Shown piece by piece: positions 8,098 to 17,086 of a DNA stretch of 23,362 nucleotides. The notes beneath the pieces are model-generated. The model saw nothing but the letters and a program-made list of their open reading frames with translations, made no database searches and was not told the DNA's origin. Origin of the DNA: Candidatus Epulonipiscium sp. (GTDB lineage: Bacteria > Bacillota_A > Clostridia > Lachnospirales > Cellulosilyticaceae); the NCBI GenBank assembly GCA_012841565.1, contig DUUM01000330.1:1-23362 (forward strand). Reading direction: 5' to 3'. Positions within the stretch are counted from its first letter, which is position 1. The number at the start of each line of letters is the position of its first letter. The translations under genes were made by a program, and so were the position numbers.

Positions 8098-9876
8098 ATG
8101 GCACGTAATACATTTGATGCAGACGAAACATTAGAACAAGGCTTTAACAAACACCATATGAAAAGGCTGCTAGACTATGCGACTCCTTATAAAAAGCCTA
8201 TTATAGAAACTATGATTTTAATGATTGTAGCCAGTTGTAGTGGTCTTTTAGCACCCTTACTGATTAAAATAGCTTTAGATGATGTGATACCGTCACATAA
8301 TATAAAAGGGCTTGTACTTGTGGCGATTGTTTTTATTATATCCATTGGAATCACAAGCTTAATTATGCGTCGCCGGATGAAAGTTATGGGGCAAGTAGGG
8401 CAAGATATGTTAGTGGATATGCGGCATGATTTATTTGAAAATCTACAAAGGTTACCATTTGCATACTATGATAGTCGGCCACATGGTAAAATTCTCGTTA
8501 GAATTGTTAACTACATTAATTCATTAAGTGACCTACTGAGTAATGGGATTATTAATCTAGCTGCAGATATTGTAACTGTCCTGTTAACGATTGTTTTCAT
8601 GTTTGTGTTAGATACAAGACTTGCTCTGGTTAGTTTAATAGGGATTCCATTATTAATGGTTATTATGTATCCCCTCAAGAATGCCCAAAGAAAGGCGTTT
8701 CAAAAATTAAGTACCAAACAATCTAATATGAATGCATATGTTCATGAGAGTATCCAAGGTATGGTCGTAACGCAAGCTTTTGTTCACGAAGAGCAAAGTA
8801 GGAGTGTCAATAAGCAAGTTAGTGAGGAGTACAGTGAGTCATGGCTTAAAGCAGTAAAAACAACCTTTTTAGTATGGCCAGCCATTGATATGGTTTCTAA
8901 TATAACTATTGCTATGGTTTATATAACAGCTATATTTGTATTTAAGACGAATATAAGTTTAGGTGTATTAGTTGCTTTTATTGGTTACTTATGGCGTTTT
9001 TGGGGACCTATTACGAATATAGGGAACTTCTATAATAGTATTGTTAACGCTATGGCCTACTTAGAGCGTATCTTTGAATTAATGGATGAAAAGCCAACGG
9101 TTACAGATAGTGAAGATGCTATAGAGTTACCTACGATAAAAGGACATATTGTATTTGAAGATATACATTTTTCTTATGATGAAGATAACCCGATTTTAAA
9201 GGGGATAGATCTAGAAGTAAAGGTAGGGGAACGTATTGCGGTGGTTGGGTCTACAGGATCTGGGAAGACCACATTGATTAACTTAATCAGTCGGTTTTAT
9301 AACATTGATAAAGGCCATATTTATATTGATGGCTATGATATTAGTAAAGTAACCATACAATCCCTTAGAAGACAAATGGGGATTATGATGCAAGATTCCT
9401 TTATCTTTTCAGGAACCATCATGGAAAACATTAGATACGGAAAATTAGACGCAACAGATGAAGAAATCATTGAAGCTGCAAAACTAGTCAGGGCCCATGA
9501 GTTTATTACGAGTCTTGAAGATGGATATCATACAGTTGTCAATGAGCGAGGGGATAGACTCTCAGTTGGCCAAAGGCAACTCATTTCCTTTGCAAGAACC
9601 ATTCTGTCAGATCCTACTATTCTTATATTAGATGAAGCCACATCCAGTATTGATAGCCAAACAGAGGTACTGTTACAACAAGGACTAGAGCGCCTTCTCA
9701 AAGGAAGAACATCCTTTGTAATTGCTCATAGGCTTTCAACTATTAAGAATGCGGATAAAATTATTTATATTGATGATGGTAAGATTACTGAAATGGGAAG
9801 TCATGATGAACTGATTGCAGTAGGTGGAGCTTACTTTAGCTTGTACACAACCCAACTAGAATTATTAAAAGCATAA
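8098..9876 (+). CDS. ABC exporter half-transporter, catalytic-glutamate subunit (heterodimer partner 2)
   Basis: This 592-residue half-transporter begins with about 20 soluble residues, then a six-helix exporter domain (about 35-325) and a nucleotide-binding domain (about 350-590). Motifs: Walker A GSTGSGKTT (384-392), Q-loop Q432, Walker B ILILDEATS with catalytic E513, and H-loop H544. Its signature is LSVGQ (489-493) rather than LSGGQ. Paired with the upstream protein, its deviant signature faces the partner's degenerate Walker B. The partner's canonical LSGGQ faces this subunit's catalytic site. That gives one inactive and one active ATP site. AAGGGGGAA before the ATG overlaps the end of the upstream gene. 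No regulator is adjacent. Confidence 0.92.
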   Translation: MARNTFDADETLEQGFNKHHMKRLLDYATPYKKPIIETMILMIVASCSGLLAPLLIKIALDDVIPSHNIKGLVLVAIVFIISIGITSLIMRRRMKVMGQVGQDMLVDMRHDLFENLQRLPFAYYDSRPHGKILVRIVNYINSLSDLLSNGIINLAADIVTVLLTIVFMFVLDTRLALVSLIGIPLLMVIMYPLKNAQRKAFQKLSTKQSNMNAYVHESIQGMVVTQAFVHEEQSRSVNKQVSEEYSESWLKAVKTTFLVWPAIDMVSNITIAMVYITAIFVFKTNISLGVLVAFIGYLWRFWGPITNIGNFYNSIVNAMAYLERIFELMDEKPTVTDSEDAIELPTIKGHIVFEDIHFSYDEDNPILKGIDLEVKVGERIAVVGSTGSGKTTLINLISRFYNIDKGHIYIDGYDISKVTIQSLRRQMGIMMQDSFIFSGTIMENIRYGKLDATDEEIIEAAKLVRAHEFITSLEDGYHTVVNERGDRLSVGQRQLISFARTILSDPTILILDEATSSIDSQTEVLLQQGLERLLKGRTSFVIAHRLSTIKNADKIIYIDDGKITEMGSHDELIAVGGAYFSLYTTQLELLKA

Positions 9877-9881
9877 AAATG

Positions 9882-9951
9882 GTGTCTGACACATCCTTTC
9901 TGGGACACACAACTCTGGTTGCAAAAGTCCCAGAAAGGATGTGTCAGACAC
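9882..9951. repeat. 25-bp perfect inverted repeat, REP/MITE-like
   Basis: Bases 9882-9906 are exactly the reverse complement of 9927-9951, with a 20-base centre. Each arm ends in GTGTCTGACAC, itself almost palindromic. There is no T-run after the right arm, so it does not look like a simple terminator, and a good terminator follows at 9990. GTGTCTGACAC-type ends resemble the repeats associated with REP-associated tyrosine transposases, but no transposase gene is present here. The copy number in the genome is unknown. Confidence 0.7.
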
Positions 9952-9989
9952 GATATCATCGGTAAGGAAAGTAGTATTTTCCTATCATA

Positions 9990-10031
9990 TTTAAAGAGGA
10001 ACCCTTGATAAGTCAAGGGTTCCTCTTTAAA
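9990..10031 (+). terminator. Terminator of the ABC exporter operon
   Basis: A perfect 19-bp stem (9990-10008 with 10013-10031) with a TAAG loop. The GC-rich core is flanked by AAAGAG and CTCTTT. The T-run is short, so efficiency is uncertain. The symmetry would allow action in both directions. Confidence 0.7.
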
Positions 10032-10121
10032 TAGATAGTATTTATTAGGGTAAAATTTTAAAAAGTATGTTAGAATATTATTAGTATATAAGATATTAAT
10101 ACAAGATAAAAGGAGAACAAT

Positions 10122-11468
10122 ATGTCTAGCCAATCTATTCAAAACACACAAATTGCTATGGAATCCTTAGGAATATATAGAACATTACTGAAAGACCCGG
10201 TCATTAGTAAACTGAAAATACTGTTAGAGTTTGTAGAAAATAATCCTACAAATCCTATTGGCATACTAAGTACCTATAATGAATTTTATCATACATTAAT
10301 GGAAAAAGGCAAAGGTTGTTCGCTGAAAAACTATATGATCGTTAAAATCCTTTTTCAAGATAATATATATGCAAGATTAGTACAAAACAATATAGAAATT
10401 GAGCCTAATAATCCTATACGCTTAGCAGCAATAGAAGACCTGGGATCTCTTTATGAAATAGCGTCTATAATACCGAATGATATTAAAAATGCCATTGTAA
10501 ATTTTGAAAGTCTTATGCCAATCCTGATTGATAAATTTGAGAACCTTCCACAGTGGGAAGAAAATAACCTATTAGGACTTCAAAAGGAATACGATGAAAT
10601 CATTCAGAAATTCCAAAATAGTCTTTGTTGGAAAGAACGAATCGATGATTTAGCGTATTTCCATAAAGAAAATGGAAGTGGCATGTGGGCTGAGTTTAAA
10701 GGATTTGTATGGGAAGGCGAGCAGTTACAGGGCGTTCTGTCTCTTGATCCAATTAGAATGGATAGCCTTATTGGTTATGAAATAGAAAGACAAAAAGTAA
10801 TTGATAATACATTAGCATTTTTAGACGGATATCCTGCCAACAATATGCTTTTATACGGCGGAAGAGGAACAGGTAAATCTTCAACGGTCAAGGCATTGTT
10901 AAATGAGTACTATGATAAGGGGCTTAGAATCATTGAAATATCGAAAGATCATTTAAGTACATTTCCAAAAGTAATCCGTCAGATTAAGGATTACCCACAA
11001 AAGTTTATCTTGTTTATTGATGATTTATCCTTTGAAGATGGAAAGGGAGCCTATACATCTCTCAAAGCTGTTTTAGAAGGAGGCCTTGAGACTAGGCCAA
11101 GTAATGTGGTTATTTATGCGACTTCAAATAGAAGACATCTCATTAAAGAGAAGTTTAGTGACAGGGCAGGGCTTAGCTCGGTTAATGCTAGCGATGAAGT
11201 AAGGGCAGCAGATACAATGCAAGAAAAGCTTTCCTTATCAGATCGGTTTGGCATTACAGTTACCTTTACAACGCCAAATCAAAAGCAGTACCTAGAGATT
11301 GTAGAAGGCCTAGCCAAAAGTAGAAACATAGCAATTCCAAAAGAAGATCTGTATAGAAAAGCCATCCAATGGGAGATGTGGTATAACGCCAGATCCCCAA
11401 GGACAGCTACTCAGTTTATAGATTGGCTAGAAAGCCAAGAAGATTATAGACCACAACCAAACGCATAA
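10122..11468 (+). CDS. DUF815-family AAA+ ATPase
   Basis: This 448-residue soluble protein has a poorly conserved helical N-terminal half (about 1-200) and a C-terminal P-loop ATPase. Walker A is GGRGTGKSS (246-254) and Walker B is FILFIDDLSF (295-304). A sensor-like 'NVVIYATSNRRHLI' and an arginine-containing 'LSLSDRFGI' follow. This matches the DUF815 family of predicted AAA ATPases, which is widespread in Firmicutes and proteobacteria; its cellular role is not established. AAAGGAG before the ATG is well placed. The last 25 bases overlap the end of the convergent CorA-like gene, so the transcripts run into each other. Confidence 0.87.
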   Translation: MSSQSIQNTQIAMESLGIYRTLLKDPVISKLKILLEFVENNPTNPIGILSTYNEFYHTLMEKGKGCSLKNYMIVKILFQDNIYARLVQNNIEIEPNNPIRLAAIEDLGSLYEIASIIPNDIKNAIVNFESLMPILIDKFENLPQWEENNLLGLQKEYDEIIQKFQNSLCWKERIDDLAYFHKENGSGMWAEFKGFVWEGEQLQGVLSLDPIRMDSLIGYEIERQKVIDNTLAFLDGYPANNMLLYGGRGTGKSSTVKALLNEYYDKGLRIIEISKDHLSTFPKVIRQIKDYPQKFILFIDDLSFEDGKGAYTSLKAVLEGGLETRPSNVVIYATSNRRHLIKEKFSDRAGLSSVNASDEVRAADTMQEKLSLSDRFGITVTFTTPNQKQYLEIVEGLAKSRNIAIPKEDLYRKAIQWEMWYNARSPRTATQFIDWLESQEDYRPQPNA

Positions 11469-12997
11469 AGCACATAGAGACTTAAAAGTGCAATGACCCC
11501 TAGCAGTATAACTAGAATGATATAACGAAAACTTCTATGGGGTCTTAGCATACATATAAAAATAACAACAGAGACAGGGAGAATAAAGTATGCATTGAGC
11601 CACAGTTTAAGTTCCGGGTGAAGCCACCAGGTGCTTAATTTCTTTTGTAGTACATTCATCCCAAAAAAACCAGTAACAAGGGTAGGGATAATAAGGGCTG
11701 CACCAATAACTGTAATGGCATGGGTCCTTTTTTGAGAGGATTCTTGAGCAATTAAAGTAGCGTACTGATTAACTTCTTCAATTTCAGCATCAAGCATATT
11801 AATATCGTTAGGGATTTTCATCTCCTGTATAAGCCGCTCGTAGAATTCAATGCCTTGATTATCTGCGGTGACTTCCCTAAAGTATAAATGGTTCATAAAT
11901 AAGATATGATACTCATATAAGCTTCTGATAGCCATAACAAGTTTTACTTTAGGTAAAATAGCAATTCTAGAGACCTCGTTAGAAAAATGAAGAACAGAGG
12001 CTCTTTGGACCATTGTTAGGCAAACCAGTTGATCATATATTTGATGATCTGGGGATTTGTTAGCCCCTATGCCCATAAAGGAATACTTAGTGACCCCATA
12101 TAAAATATGATCATCAATCCACCGATCATAGGTGTGGTCTTTAAGAAGAGATTCCATCATGGTATCATTTTTACAAGACACACCTTTACCATCTGCAAAT
12201 AAATAGCGGTACCAGAATACACTGTCCCTATAGCTATAGGTATCGTCCTTGTTTTTAACGCAAATTTGACTTGAAAGATCAGGACTCGTGTACCAGCAAA
12301 TAACAAACATTCGATCATCAATAACGGGTTGAATATAAATATCCCCTCGCTTTAAATCCATAGAAATAGTGCTGAATTTAGGACCTAAAAGGGACATAAT
12401 GGTTTTAGAAATTTGTACAGGGTACTGATCATAGGGTTTATCAAAGTATTCTTCAATAATGTCAGTAGCATTAATTTTAATGATTAATTTTTGAGCAAGC
12501 AATTTGTTTTTGACTTTTTCTAGGGGCAAAAAAGGAGGATAAACCCGGCGCCCAAAATTATTAATTTTAAGAACATCTTCTGGCTCATTATAAAGCTTAT
12601 TATCTAAGTGAAATGATAAAATCCCAATGCCAGTTTTATAAAGTCTTAGTTTAATGTCATTAATATCTAGGCTGTATTGGGTATCATCAACTTCTATAAT
12701 ATATTTAGAAATTCCGTATTGAATTTTTTTATATTTAAAATTATAAACCACTTCATTTTTATCCTTAGCTGTATAAAGAGCACTTCGAACAGATGGAAAA
12801 AAATAAATATACTCGTTATAATGAATGGATTCGTTAGTCTGAAATAGTTGCATTTCCCAGTCACTAGAAAACACCTTTTTTATATATTCAATATTGGTTC
12901 TTCCAGTAAAACTCTTATCACTATATTTACCCTTAAAGATTTGCCAGGTAAAGGGAAAGAGGAAAATATGCTCACTGTGGGTAGTTGACTTAGACAT
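11444..12997 (-). CDS. Divergent CorA-like membrane protein (GMN motif)
   Basis: This 517-residue protein has a large soluble N-terminal part (about 1-420) and three hydrophobic segments at the C-terminus. The end of the first segment carries GFFGMN, with GMN at about 446-448, the selectivity signature of CorA/Mrs2/ZntB metal transporters. A long helix with 'MLDAEIEEVNQYATLIAQ' precedes it, as in the CorA stalk. Typical CorA proteins have about 320 residues and two membrane helices, so this one has an enlarged cytoplasmic domain and an extra hydrophobic C-terminal helix. Metal transport is inferred from the motif only. An earlier ATG at 13015 is in frame, but TAAAGGAGG at 13001-13010 serves the ATG at 12997. 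It overlaps the DUF815 gene tail to tail by 25 bases. Confidence 0.72.
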   Translation of the reverse strand: MSKSTTHSEHIFLFPFTWQIFKGKYSDKSFTGRTNIEYIKKVFSSDWEMQLFQTNESIHYNEYIYFFPSVRSALYTAKDKNEVVYNFKYKKIQYGISKYIIEVDDTQYSLDINDIKLRLYKTGIGILSFHLDNKLYNEPEDVLKINNFGRRVYPPFLPLEKVKNKLLAQKLIIKINATDIIEEYFDKPYDQYPVQISKTIMSLLGPKFSTISMDLKRGDIYIQPVIDDRMFVICWYTSPDLSSQICVKNKDDTYSYRDSVFWYRYLFADGKGVSCKNDTMMESLLKDHTYDRWIDDHILYGVTKYSFMGIGANKSPDHQIYDQLVCLTMVQRASVLHFSNEVSRIAILPKVKLVMAIRSLYEYHILFMNHLYFREVTADNQGIEFYERLIQEMKIPNDINMLDAEIEEVNQYATLIAQESSQKRTHAITVIGAALIIPTLVTGFFGMNVLQKKLSTWWLHPELKLWLNAYFILPVSVVIFICMLRPHRSFRYIILVILLGVIALLSLYVLYAFGCGL

Positions 12998-13089
12998 AGA
13001 TCCTCCTTTAAACAATCGTTTTAAGGTAGTTTGTGAACAAAATAAAAAAATTATACATATTTAATGATCAAAAAGAAAGGATGATTAAA

Positions 13090-13311
13090 ATGATGAAGTT
13101 AAATAAAGAAAAGAAAGATATTATGATTGAGGAAATAAAAAACTATTTTGCAAATGAAAGAGATGAGGACCTAGGTGACCTGGCCTCATCCCTTATATTA
13201 GATTTTTTTATAGAAAAACTGGGGCCTGAAATGTACAATCAAGGCATCCAAGATGCCAAACAATATATGGAAGAACGGGTTATGGATATGCTTGAACTAG
13301 AAAAGTTCTAA
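13090..13311 (+). CDS. DUF2164 family small protein
   Basis: A 73-residue acidic, helical protein. The pattern 'LASSLILDFFIEKLGPEMYNQGIQDAKQYMEERVMDM' matches the DUF2164 family, in which 'LLDFFLexiGPxxYNQaixDA' is the conserved core. Function is unknown. The frame is open from 13033 (GTG), but GAAAGGA at 13075-13081 best serves the ATG at 13090; ATG 13081 lies on the Shine-Dalgarno itself. It is divergent from the CorA-like gene and convergent with pepF, 15 bases away, with no recognisable terminator between. Confidence 0.75.
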   Translation: MMKLNKEKKDIMIEEIKNYFANERDEDLGDLASSLILDFFIEKLGPEMYNQGIQDAKQYMEERVMDMLELEKF

Positions 13312-13326
13312 CAAATCTAACTGGCA

Positions 13327-15132
13327 TTAGGCAATATCGTTTAACTCTTTAATTAAGCCTTCAAATACCTTCAAGGCCTGGGTAATAGGCTCTGGAGAGG
13401 ACATATCTACTCCCGCTATTTTCAGTAGATCTAGTGGATGCTTAGAACTGCCACCTTTTAGGAATTCAGTATACTCCTTAACAGCACTTTCACCTTCTTT
13501 TAAAATACGCTGTGAAATAGCAATGGCTGCTGAAAAACCAGTTGCATATTGGTAAACATAAAACGGCGTATAAAAATGTGGGATTCGTGCCCATTCCATT
13601 GAGATTTCCTCGTCTACAACAATATCATCACCGTGGTATTTTTGTACGAGATTAAAATACTCATTACTAATCGTATCAACAGTAAGGGCAATGCCTTGCT
13701 GTTGTTTTTCGTGGATTAATTTTTCAAACTCAGCAAACATAGTTTGGCGATAAACTGTGCCTCTAAATTGCTCCATAAAATAATTAATTAAGTATGCTTT
13801 TTCTTTTTGATCCGTTACCTTCTTCAGTAGGTGCTGCATAAGCAGGGACTCATTAACAGTTGAAGCCACTTCAGCTACAAAAATCATATACCCTGCATAG
13901 ACATAAGGTTGATTGGTATTAGAATAATGGGTATGAAGGGCATGGCCCATTTCATGGGCAAGGGTAAACATACTATTCACGTTATTAGAATGATTCAGTA
14001 GCACATAAGGATGGGTGCCATAGGCGCCCCAAGAATAAGCACCACTTCGTTTGCCTTCGTTTTCATAGACATCAATCCAGCGGTTATCCTTTCCTTCTTT
14101 AAGGAGGGCAACGTATTCTTCACCCATAGGTGCTAAAGCTTCTATAACGGTATCCCAAGCCTCCTCATATGAGATTTTCACATCAATATCCTGTACGATT
14201 GGCGTATACAAATCATACATATGGAGCTCATCCACGCCTAATAGTTTTTTGCGAAGAGATACATAATCGTGCATAAGAGAAAGATTTTCGTGAACAGTGC
14301 TAATTAAATTATCATAGACAGATGTTGGCACATGGTTAGCGGTAAGAGCAGCAATCATAGGGGTTTCGTAATTCCGTATCCGAGAAAAGAATCCAAACTG
14401 TTTGATATTGGCACTAAAAGTTGCAGCTAACATATTTTTACTTGCCTTATAAGTATCATAAACACCTTTGAAAGCATCTCTCCTAACTCTAGGATTAGTA
14501 CTTTCTAAAAACTGAACAAAGCGGCCGTGGGTAATTTGTACTTTATGGCCTTTTTCATCTTCGATGGTAGGAAAGACTAAGTCTGCATTATTAAACATAG
14601 CAAAAATAGACTGAGGTGCCTGTGCAAGCTCCCCAACCTGAGCTAATACTTGTTCCATGTCACCATCTAGGATGTGGTCCTTATTATCTAGTAAGTTTTG
14701 GATATAATGATCATATAATTGCAAATCAGAGTGGGTGCTTAAAAAAGCCTTAAGATCCTCTTCAGGAATAGTTAATATTTCAGAGTCAATAAAAGATCCG
14801 CTACTTGAAAAAGCGGTGGCAAGAGTCTCTGACATATCAGCAAGCGATTGGTAATGGCTATTGCCGCCGTCTTGGTGTAGTTTCATATTAGCATAGACAT
14901 AGAGTCTCTCAACCTCGTATGCAATTTCATCAGATAGTTTGAGGCATTGAAACAGCGTCTTAGCCCCTTCATTTAAGGTTCCTTTAAAAGTTTCGAGCTG
15001 AGAGAATAATTCTTTAGTTTCTTCAAGTGTTGTGGTCCACAACTCATCGGTTTGGAATAAATCGGCTAGTTGCCAAGTGTTTTCTAAGATGACTTGTTCT
15101 CTTTTTGGTAATGGTGCTGTTTTATCATTCAT
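13327..15132 (-). CDS. pepF: Oligoendopeptidase F (M3 family)
   Basis: This 601-residue cytoplasmic zinc peptidase has the family length. The zinc-binding HEMGH is at 393-397, with the third ligand glutamate E421 in 'FVAEVASTVNESL'. The N-terminal helical oligopeptidase F domain covers roughly 110-180. The family cleaves peptides of about 7-17 residues, for example during peptide turnover. The ATG at 15132 follows AAAGGGG. The gene lies 31 bases downstream of the GGDEF gene on the same strand, without an intervening terminator, so co-transcription is likely. Confidence 0.94.
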   Translation of the reverse strand: MNDKTAPLPKREQVILENTWQLADLFQTDELWTTTLEETKELFSQLETFKGTLNEGAKTLFQCLKLSDEIAYEVERLYVYANMKLHQDGGNSHYQSLADMSETLATAFSSSGSFIDSEILTIPEEDLKAFLSTHSDLQLYDHYIQNLLDNKDHILDGDMEQVLAQVGELAQAPQSIFAMFNNADLVFPTIEDEKGHKVQITHGRFVQFLESTNPRVRRDAFKGVYDTYKASKNMLAATFSANIKQFGFFSRIRNYETPMIAALTANHVPTSVYDNLISTVHENLSLMHDYVSLRKKLLGVDELHMYDLYTPIVQDIDVKISYEEAWDTVIEALAPMGEEYVALLKEGKDNRWIDVYENEGKRSGAYSWGAYGTHPYVLLNHSNNVNSMFTLAHEMGHALHTHYSNTNQPYVYAGYMIFVAEVASTVNESLLMQHLLKKVTDQKEKAYLINYFMEQFRGTVYRQTMFAEFEKLIHEKQQQGIALTVDTISNEYFNLVQKYHGDDIVVDEEISMEWARIPHFYTPFYVYQYATGFSAAIAISQRILKEGESAVKEYTEFLKGGSSKHPLDLLKIAGVDMSSPEPITQALKVFEGLIKELNDIA

Positions 15133-15163
15133 TTTATAACCCCTTTCTTTAGGTATAACAGTA

Positions 15164-16876
15164 TTATCTGTATTTTTTCTTCATGTGATACATAGCCTGA
15201 TCAGAGTTTTCATAAAGCTTATCGTAGCTACTGTGTTCAGGATACACGGCAAAACCAACACTGGCCGAAAGATTTTGTTTTGGAGGGCCAATTTCAATTT
15301 CTCCAAGGACAGCTTTTACTAATGCTGCTTTTTCCGCCATCTCATTCTTATCAAAAAGGTGAGAGGCGAAAACGGCGAATTCATCGCCGCCAAGTCGTGC
15401 TACAATATCATTGCTACCGAAATAGAGTTCTAACTGCCGGGCAACTTTTTTAAGGACTTCATCCCCATATAGATGTCCCCACGTATCATTGATATGCTTA
15501 AAATGGTTGATATCAATGACGATAAAACCAGCTAGATCATCACAAGATTCTATATAAGTAGATACAAATGACTCCATAGTACTTCTATTATAGAGTCCAG
15601 TCAATAGATCTCTTTGTGCTCTGTTTTTCATGTCCCCTAAGTCATTTTTAGTAATGAGGAATAGGGCATAAGAGAGTAGCACTATATATACAATAGATGC
15701 TAAAGGCAGAAAAAACAAAAAAGGAACCTCTAAATTAAGCCAAAGAATTACTTTTTGATCTAAAGGTAAAAAACCTAACAGGTATTTTAAGTAATCCAAT
15801 AAATGGGCACCAATTATCAAAAACACTGCTAGCTCATAATACTTGGTTTCATCCACGGAGCGCCAAGGTTTGAAGGTGAGAAAAAGAGTTCCATAGCTTA
15901 AAAGTGTCAAAATCATAAAAATAGGTCTAAAATAGTTAATTGAAAGAATCCATGTTAATTGCAAGATAGTCCCCACAATATAGAGTGCGCCGTGAATGCC
16001 CATTATAGTATAGTTTTTACTAGAAAGTTTGTTTTTCATTATCATAATGAGCACTAAGTACCCCCAAATAGGAAAGAAGGCATCTTCTATAAAAAAGAAC
16101 CATTCATTAAGAGCTGGTAAGGAATCTGAGTAGTTAAATATGTCCCAGAGCAATTCGTTTTGGGAGTTATATAATAAAGCAATTAAAAAAGTGAAGATTG
16201 AAAAAGCGACTAGTTCTAGATGCTTATTATGAAGTGACTGAAACACAGCATAAAAAACAAGTAAAATGATTGAAAATAGTATAAGCATCATTAAAAGAAC
16301 CAGATTAGTTGTGTTATATAATAAGTCATTTAAAAGAAAATCATGTTGGCTTCCAATCTTAGGTGCCTCTAGCATTCCTAATTCCGTGTTAAAAAGAGAG
16401 GTGAGCTCAATGATAATCTCTTTGCCATACTGCTCGGGACTTAGGGGCACAAATATAATGTTAGATGCAGTATTATATATAAAATGATTTGTATCGGTTA
16501 TTTCACCGTAGGTTTTCACAAGCTCACCATCAATATACATTTTGACAGTAACCATCATAGACTCAAACCGTATTCCGCCACCAGGAATCACAGTGTCAGG
16601 CAGTTGATTTGTCAATGTTATTTGTTTGGTATGAAGTGGTAAACTGAGATTATTAGGTAAAGAGGTAGAAAAAGACGTACCATTTTCCATCTTATAAGTC
16701 CAGCCATTATTTAATTCTGAAATAGTGTTATTAGTATTGGTCCTTGCATGACCTAAAATCTCACTACCTTTAAATTGTATGAATCCTACGATTGCTAATA
16801 GTATAAAAGCTATACTTGCGGCAGTTAGAATATGCCCTAGCATAGGTGTTTTGGGTGACTGTTTTGGATTGATCAT
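15164..16876 (-). CDS. Membrane diguanylate cyclase with extracytoplasmic sensor region
   Basis: This 570-residue protein has one N-terminal helix (about 15-35) and an extracytoplasmic domain of about 150 residues (about 36-185) rich in beta-strand patterns. Seven or so membrane helices (about 187-410) follow, then a GGDEF domain (about 418-570). The architecture resembles 7TMR-DISM receptors. The active site is intact: LGGDEF at 495-500, with upstream 'DLLTGLYNR' and 'DINHFKHINDTWGH'. It should make cyclic di-GMP in response to an external ligand. The product-inhibition I-site (RxxD) is not canonical; the equivalent residues are GSND. GGAGGAC precedes the ATG. It is upstream of pepF in the same direction and divergent from two further GGDEF genes. 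Confidence 0.9.
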   Translation of the reverse strand: MINPKQSPKTPMLGHILTAASIAFILLAIVGFIQFKGSEILGHARTNTNNTISELNNGWTYKMENGTSFSTSLPNNLSLPLHTKQITLTNQLPDTVIPGGGIRFESMMVTVKMYIDGELVKTYGEITDTNHFIYNTASNIIFVPLSPEQYGKEIIIELTSLFNTELGMLEAPKIGSQHDFLLNDLLYNTTNLVLLMMLILFSIILLVFYAVFQSLHNKHLELVAFSIFTFLIALLYNSQNELLWDIFNYSDSLPALNEWFFFIEDAFFPIWGYLVLIMIMKNKLSSKNYTIMGIHGALYIVGTILQLTWILSINYFRPIFMILTLLSYGTLFLTFKPWRSVDETKYYELAVFLIIGAHLLDYLKYLLGFLPLDQKVILWLNLEVPFLFFLPLASIVYIVLLSYALFLITKNDLGDMKNRAQRDLLTGLYNRSTMESFVSTYIESCDDLAGFIVIDINHFKHINDTWGHLYGDEVLKKVARQLELYFGSNDIVARLGGDEFAVFASHLFDKNEMAEKAALVKAVLGEIEIGPPKQNLSASVGFAVYPEHSSYDKLYENSDQAMYHMKKKYR

Positions 16877-16924
16877 TTTAGGTGTCCTCCAAGCATAGTG
16901 TCGTATAAGTGTTATGATTATTTT

Positions 16925-16954
16925 ACACTATTGCAAAGCAATACACAATGTCAA
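16925..16954 (-). promoter_or_regulatory. Promoter of the GGDEF-pepF unit, with an internal dyad
   Basis: Minus strand: a perfect -35 TTGACA (16949-16954), an 18-base spacer and a weak -10 TAGTGT (16925-16930). A perfect dyad, ATTGC-AAA-GCAAT (16930-16942), lies between the two boxes, where an operator for a dimeric repressor would sit. The -35 is convincing; the -10 and the operator idea are less so. Confidence 0.5.
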
Positions 16955-17026
16955 GACGATTAACAGATAAGCTATGTGGATTTAGTCTTTTTAATTTGTC
17001 TTTTACCTAGGCATAATAGAAAAACA

Positions 17027-17035
17027 TGTTATAAT
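17027..17035 (+). promoter_or_regulatory. Extended -10 promoter of the tandem GGDEF genes
   Basis: TATAAT at 17030-17035, preceded by TGT (extended -10), about 50 bases before the first tandem gene. No clear -35 box. Confidence 0.55.
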
Positions 17036-17086
17036 ATCTTAGTCACTATATTCAGAGGTAGTATGAGTTTTGGGAAAGGGTAGCGT

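Noticed and set aside
9882..9951. 25-bp inverted repeat as the terminator of the ABC operon
   Set aside because: No T-run follows, the centre is 20 bases long, and a better terminator lies at 9990-10031.
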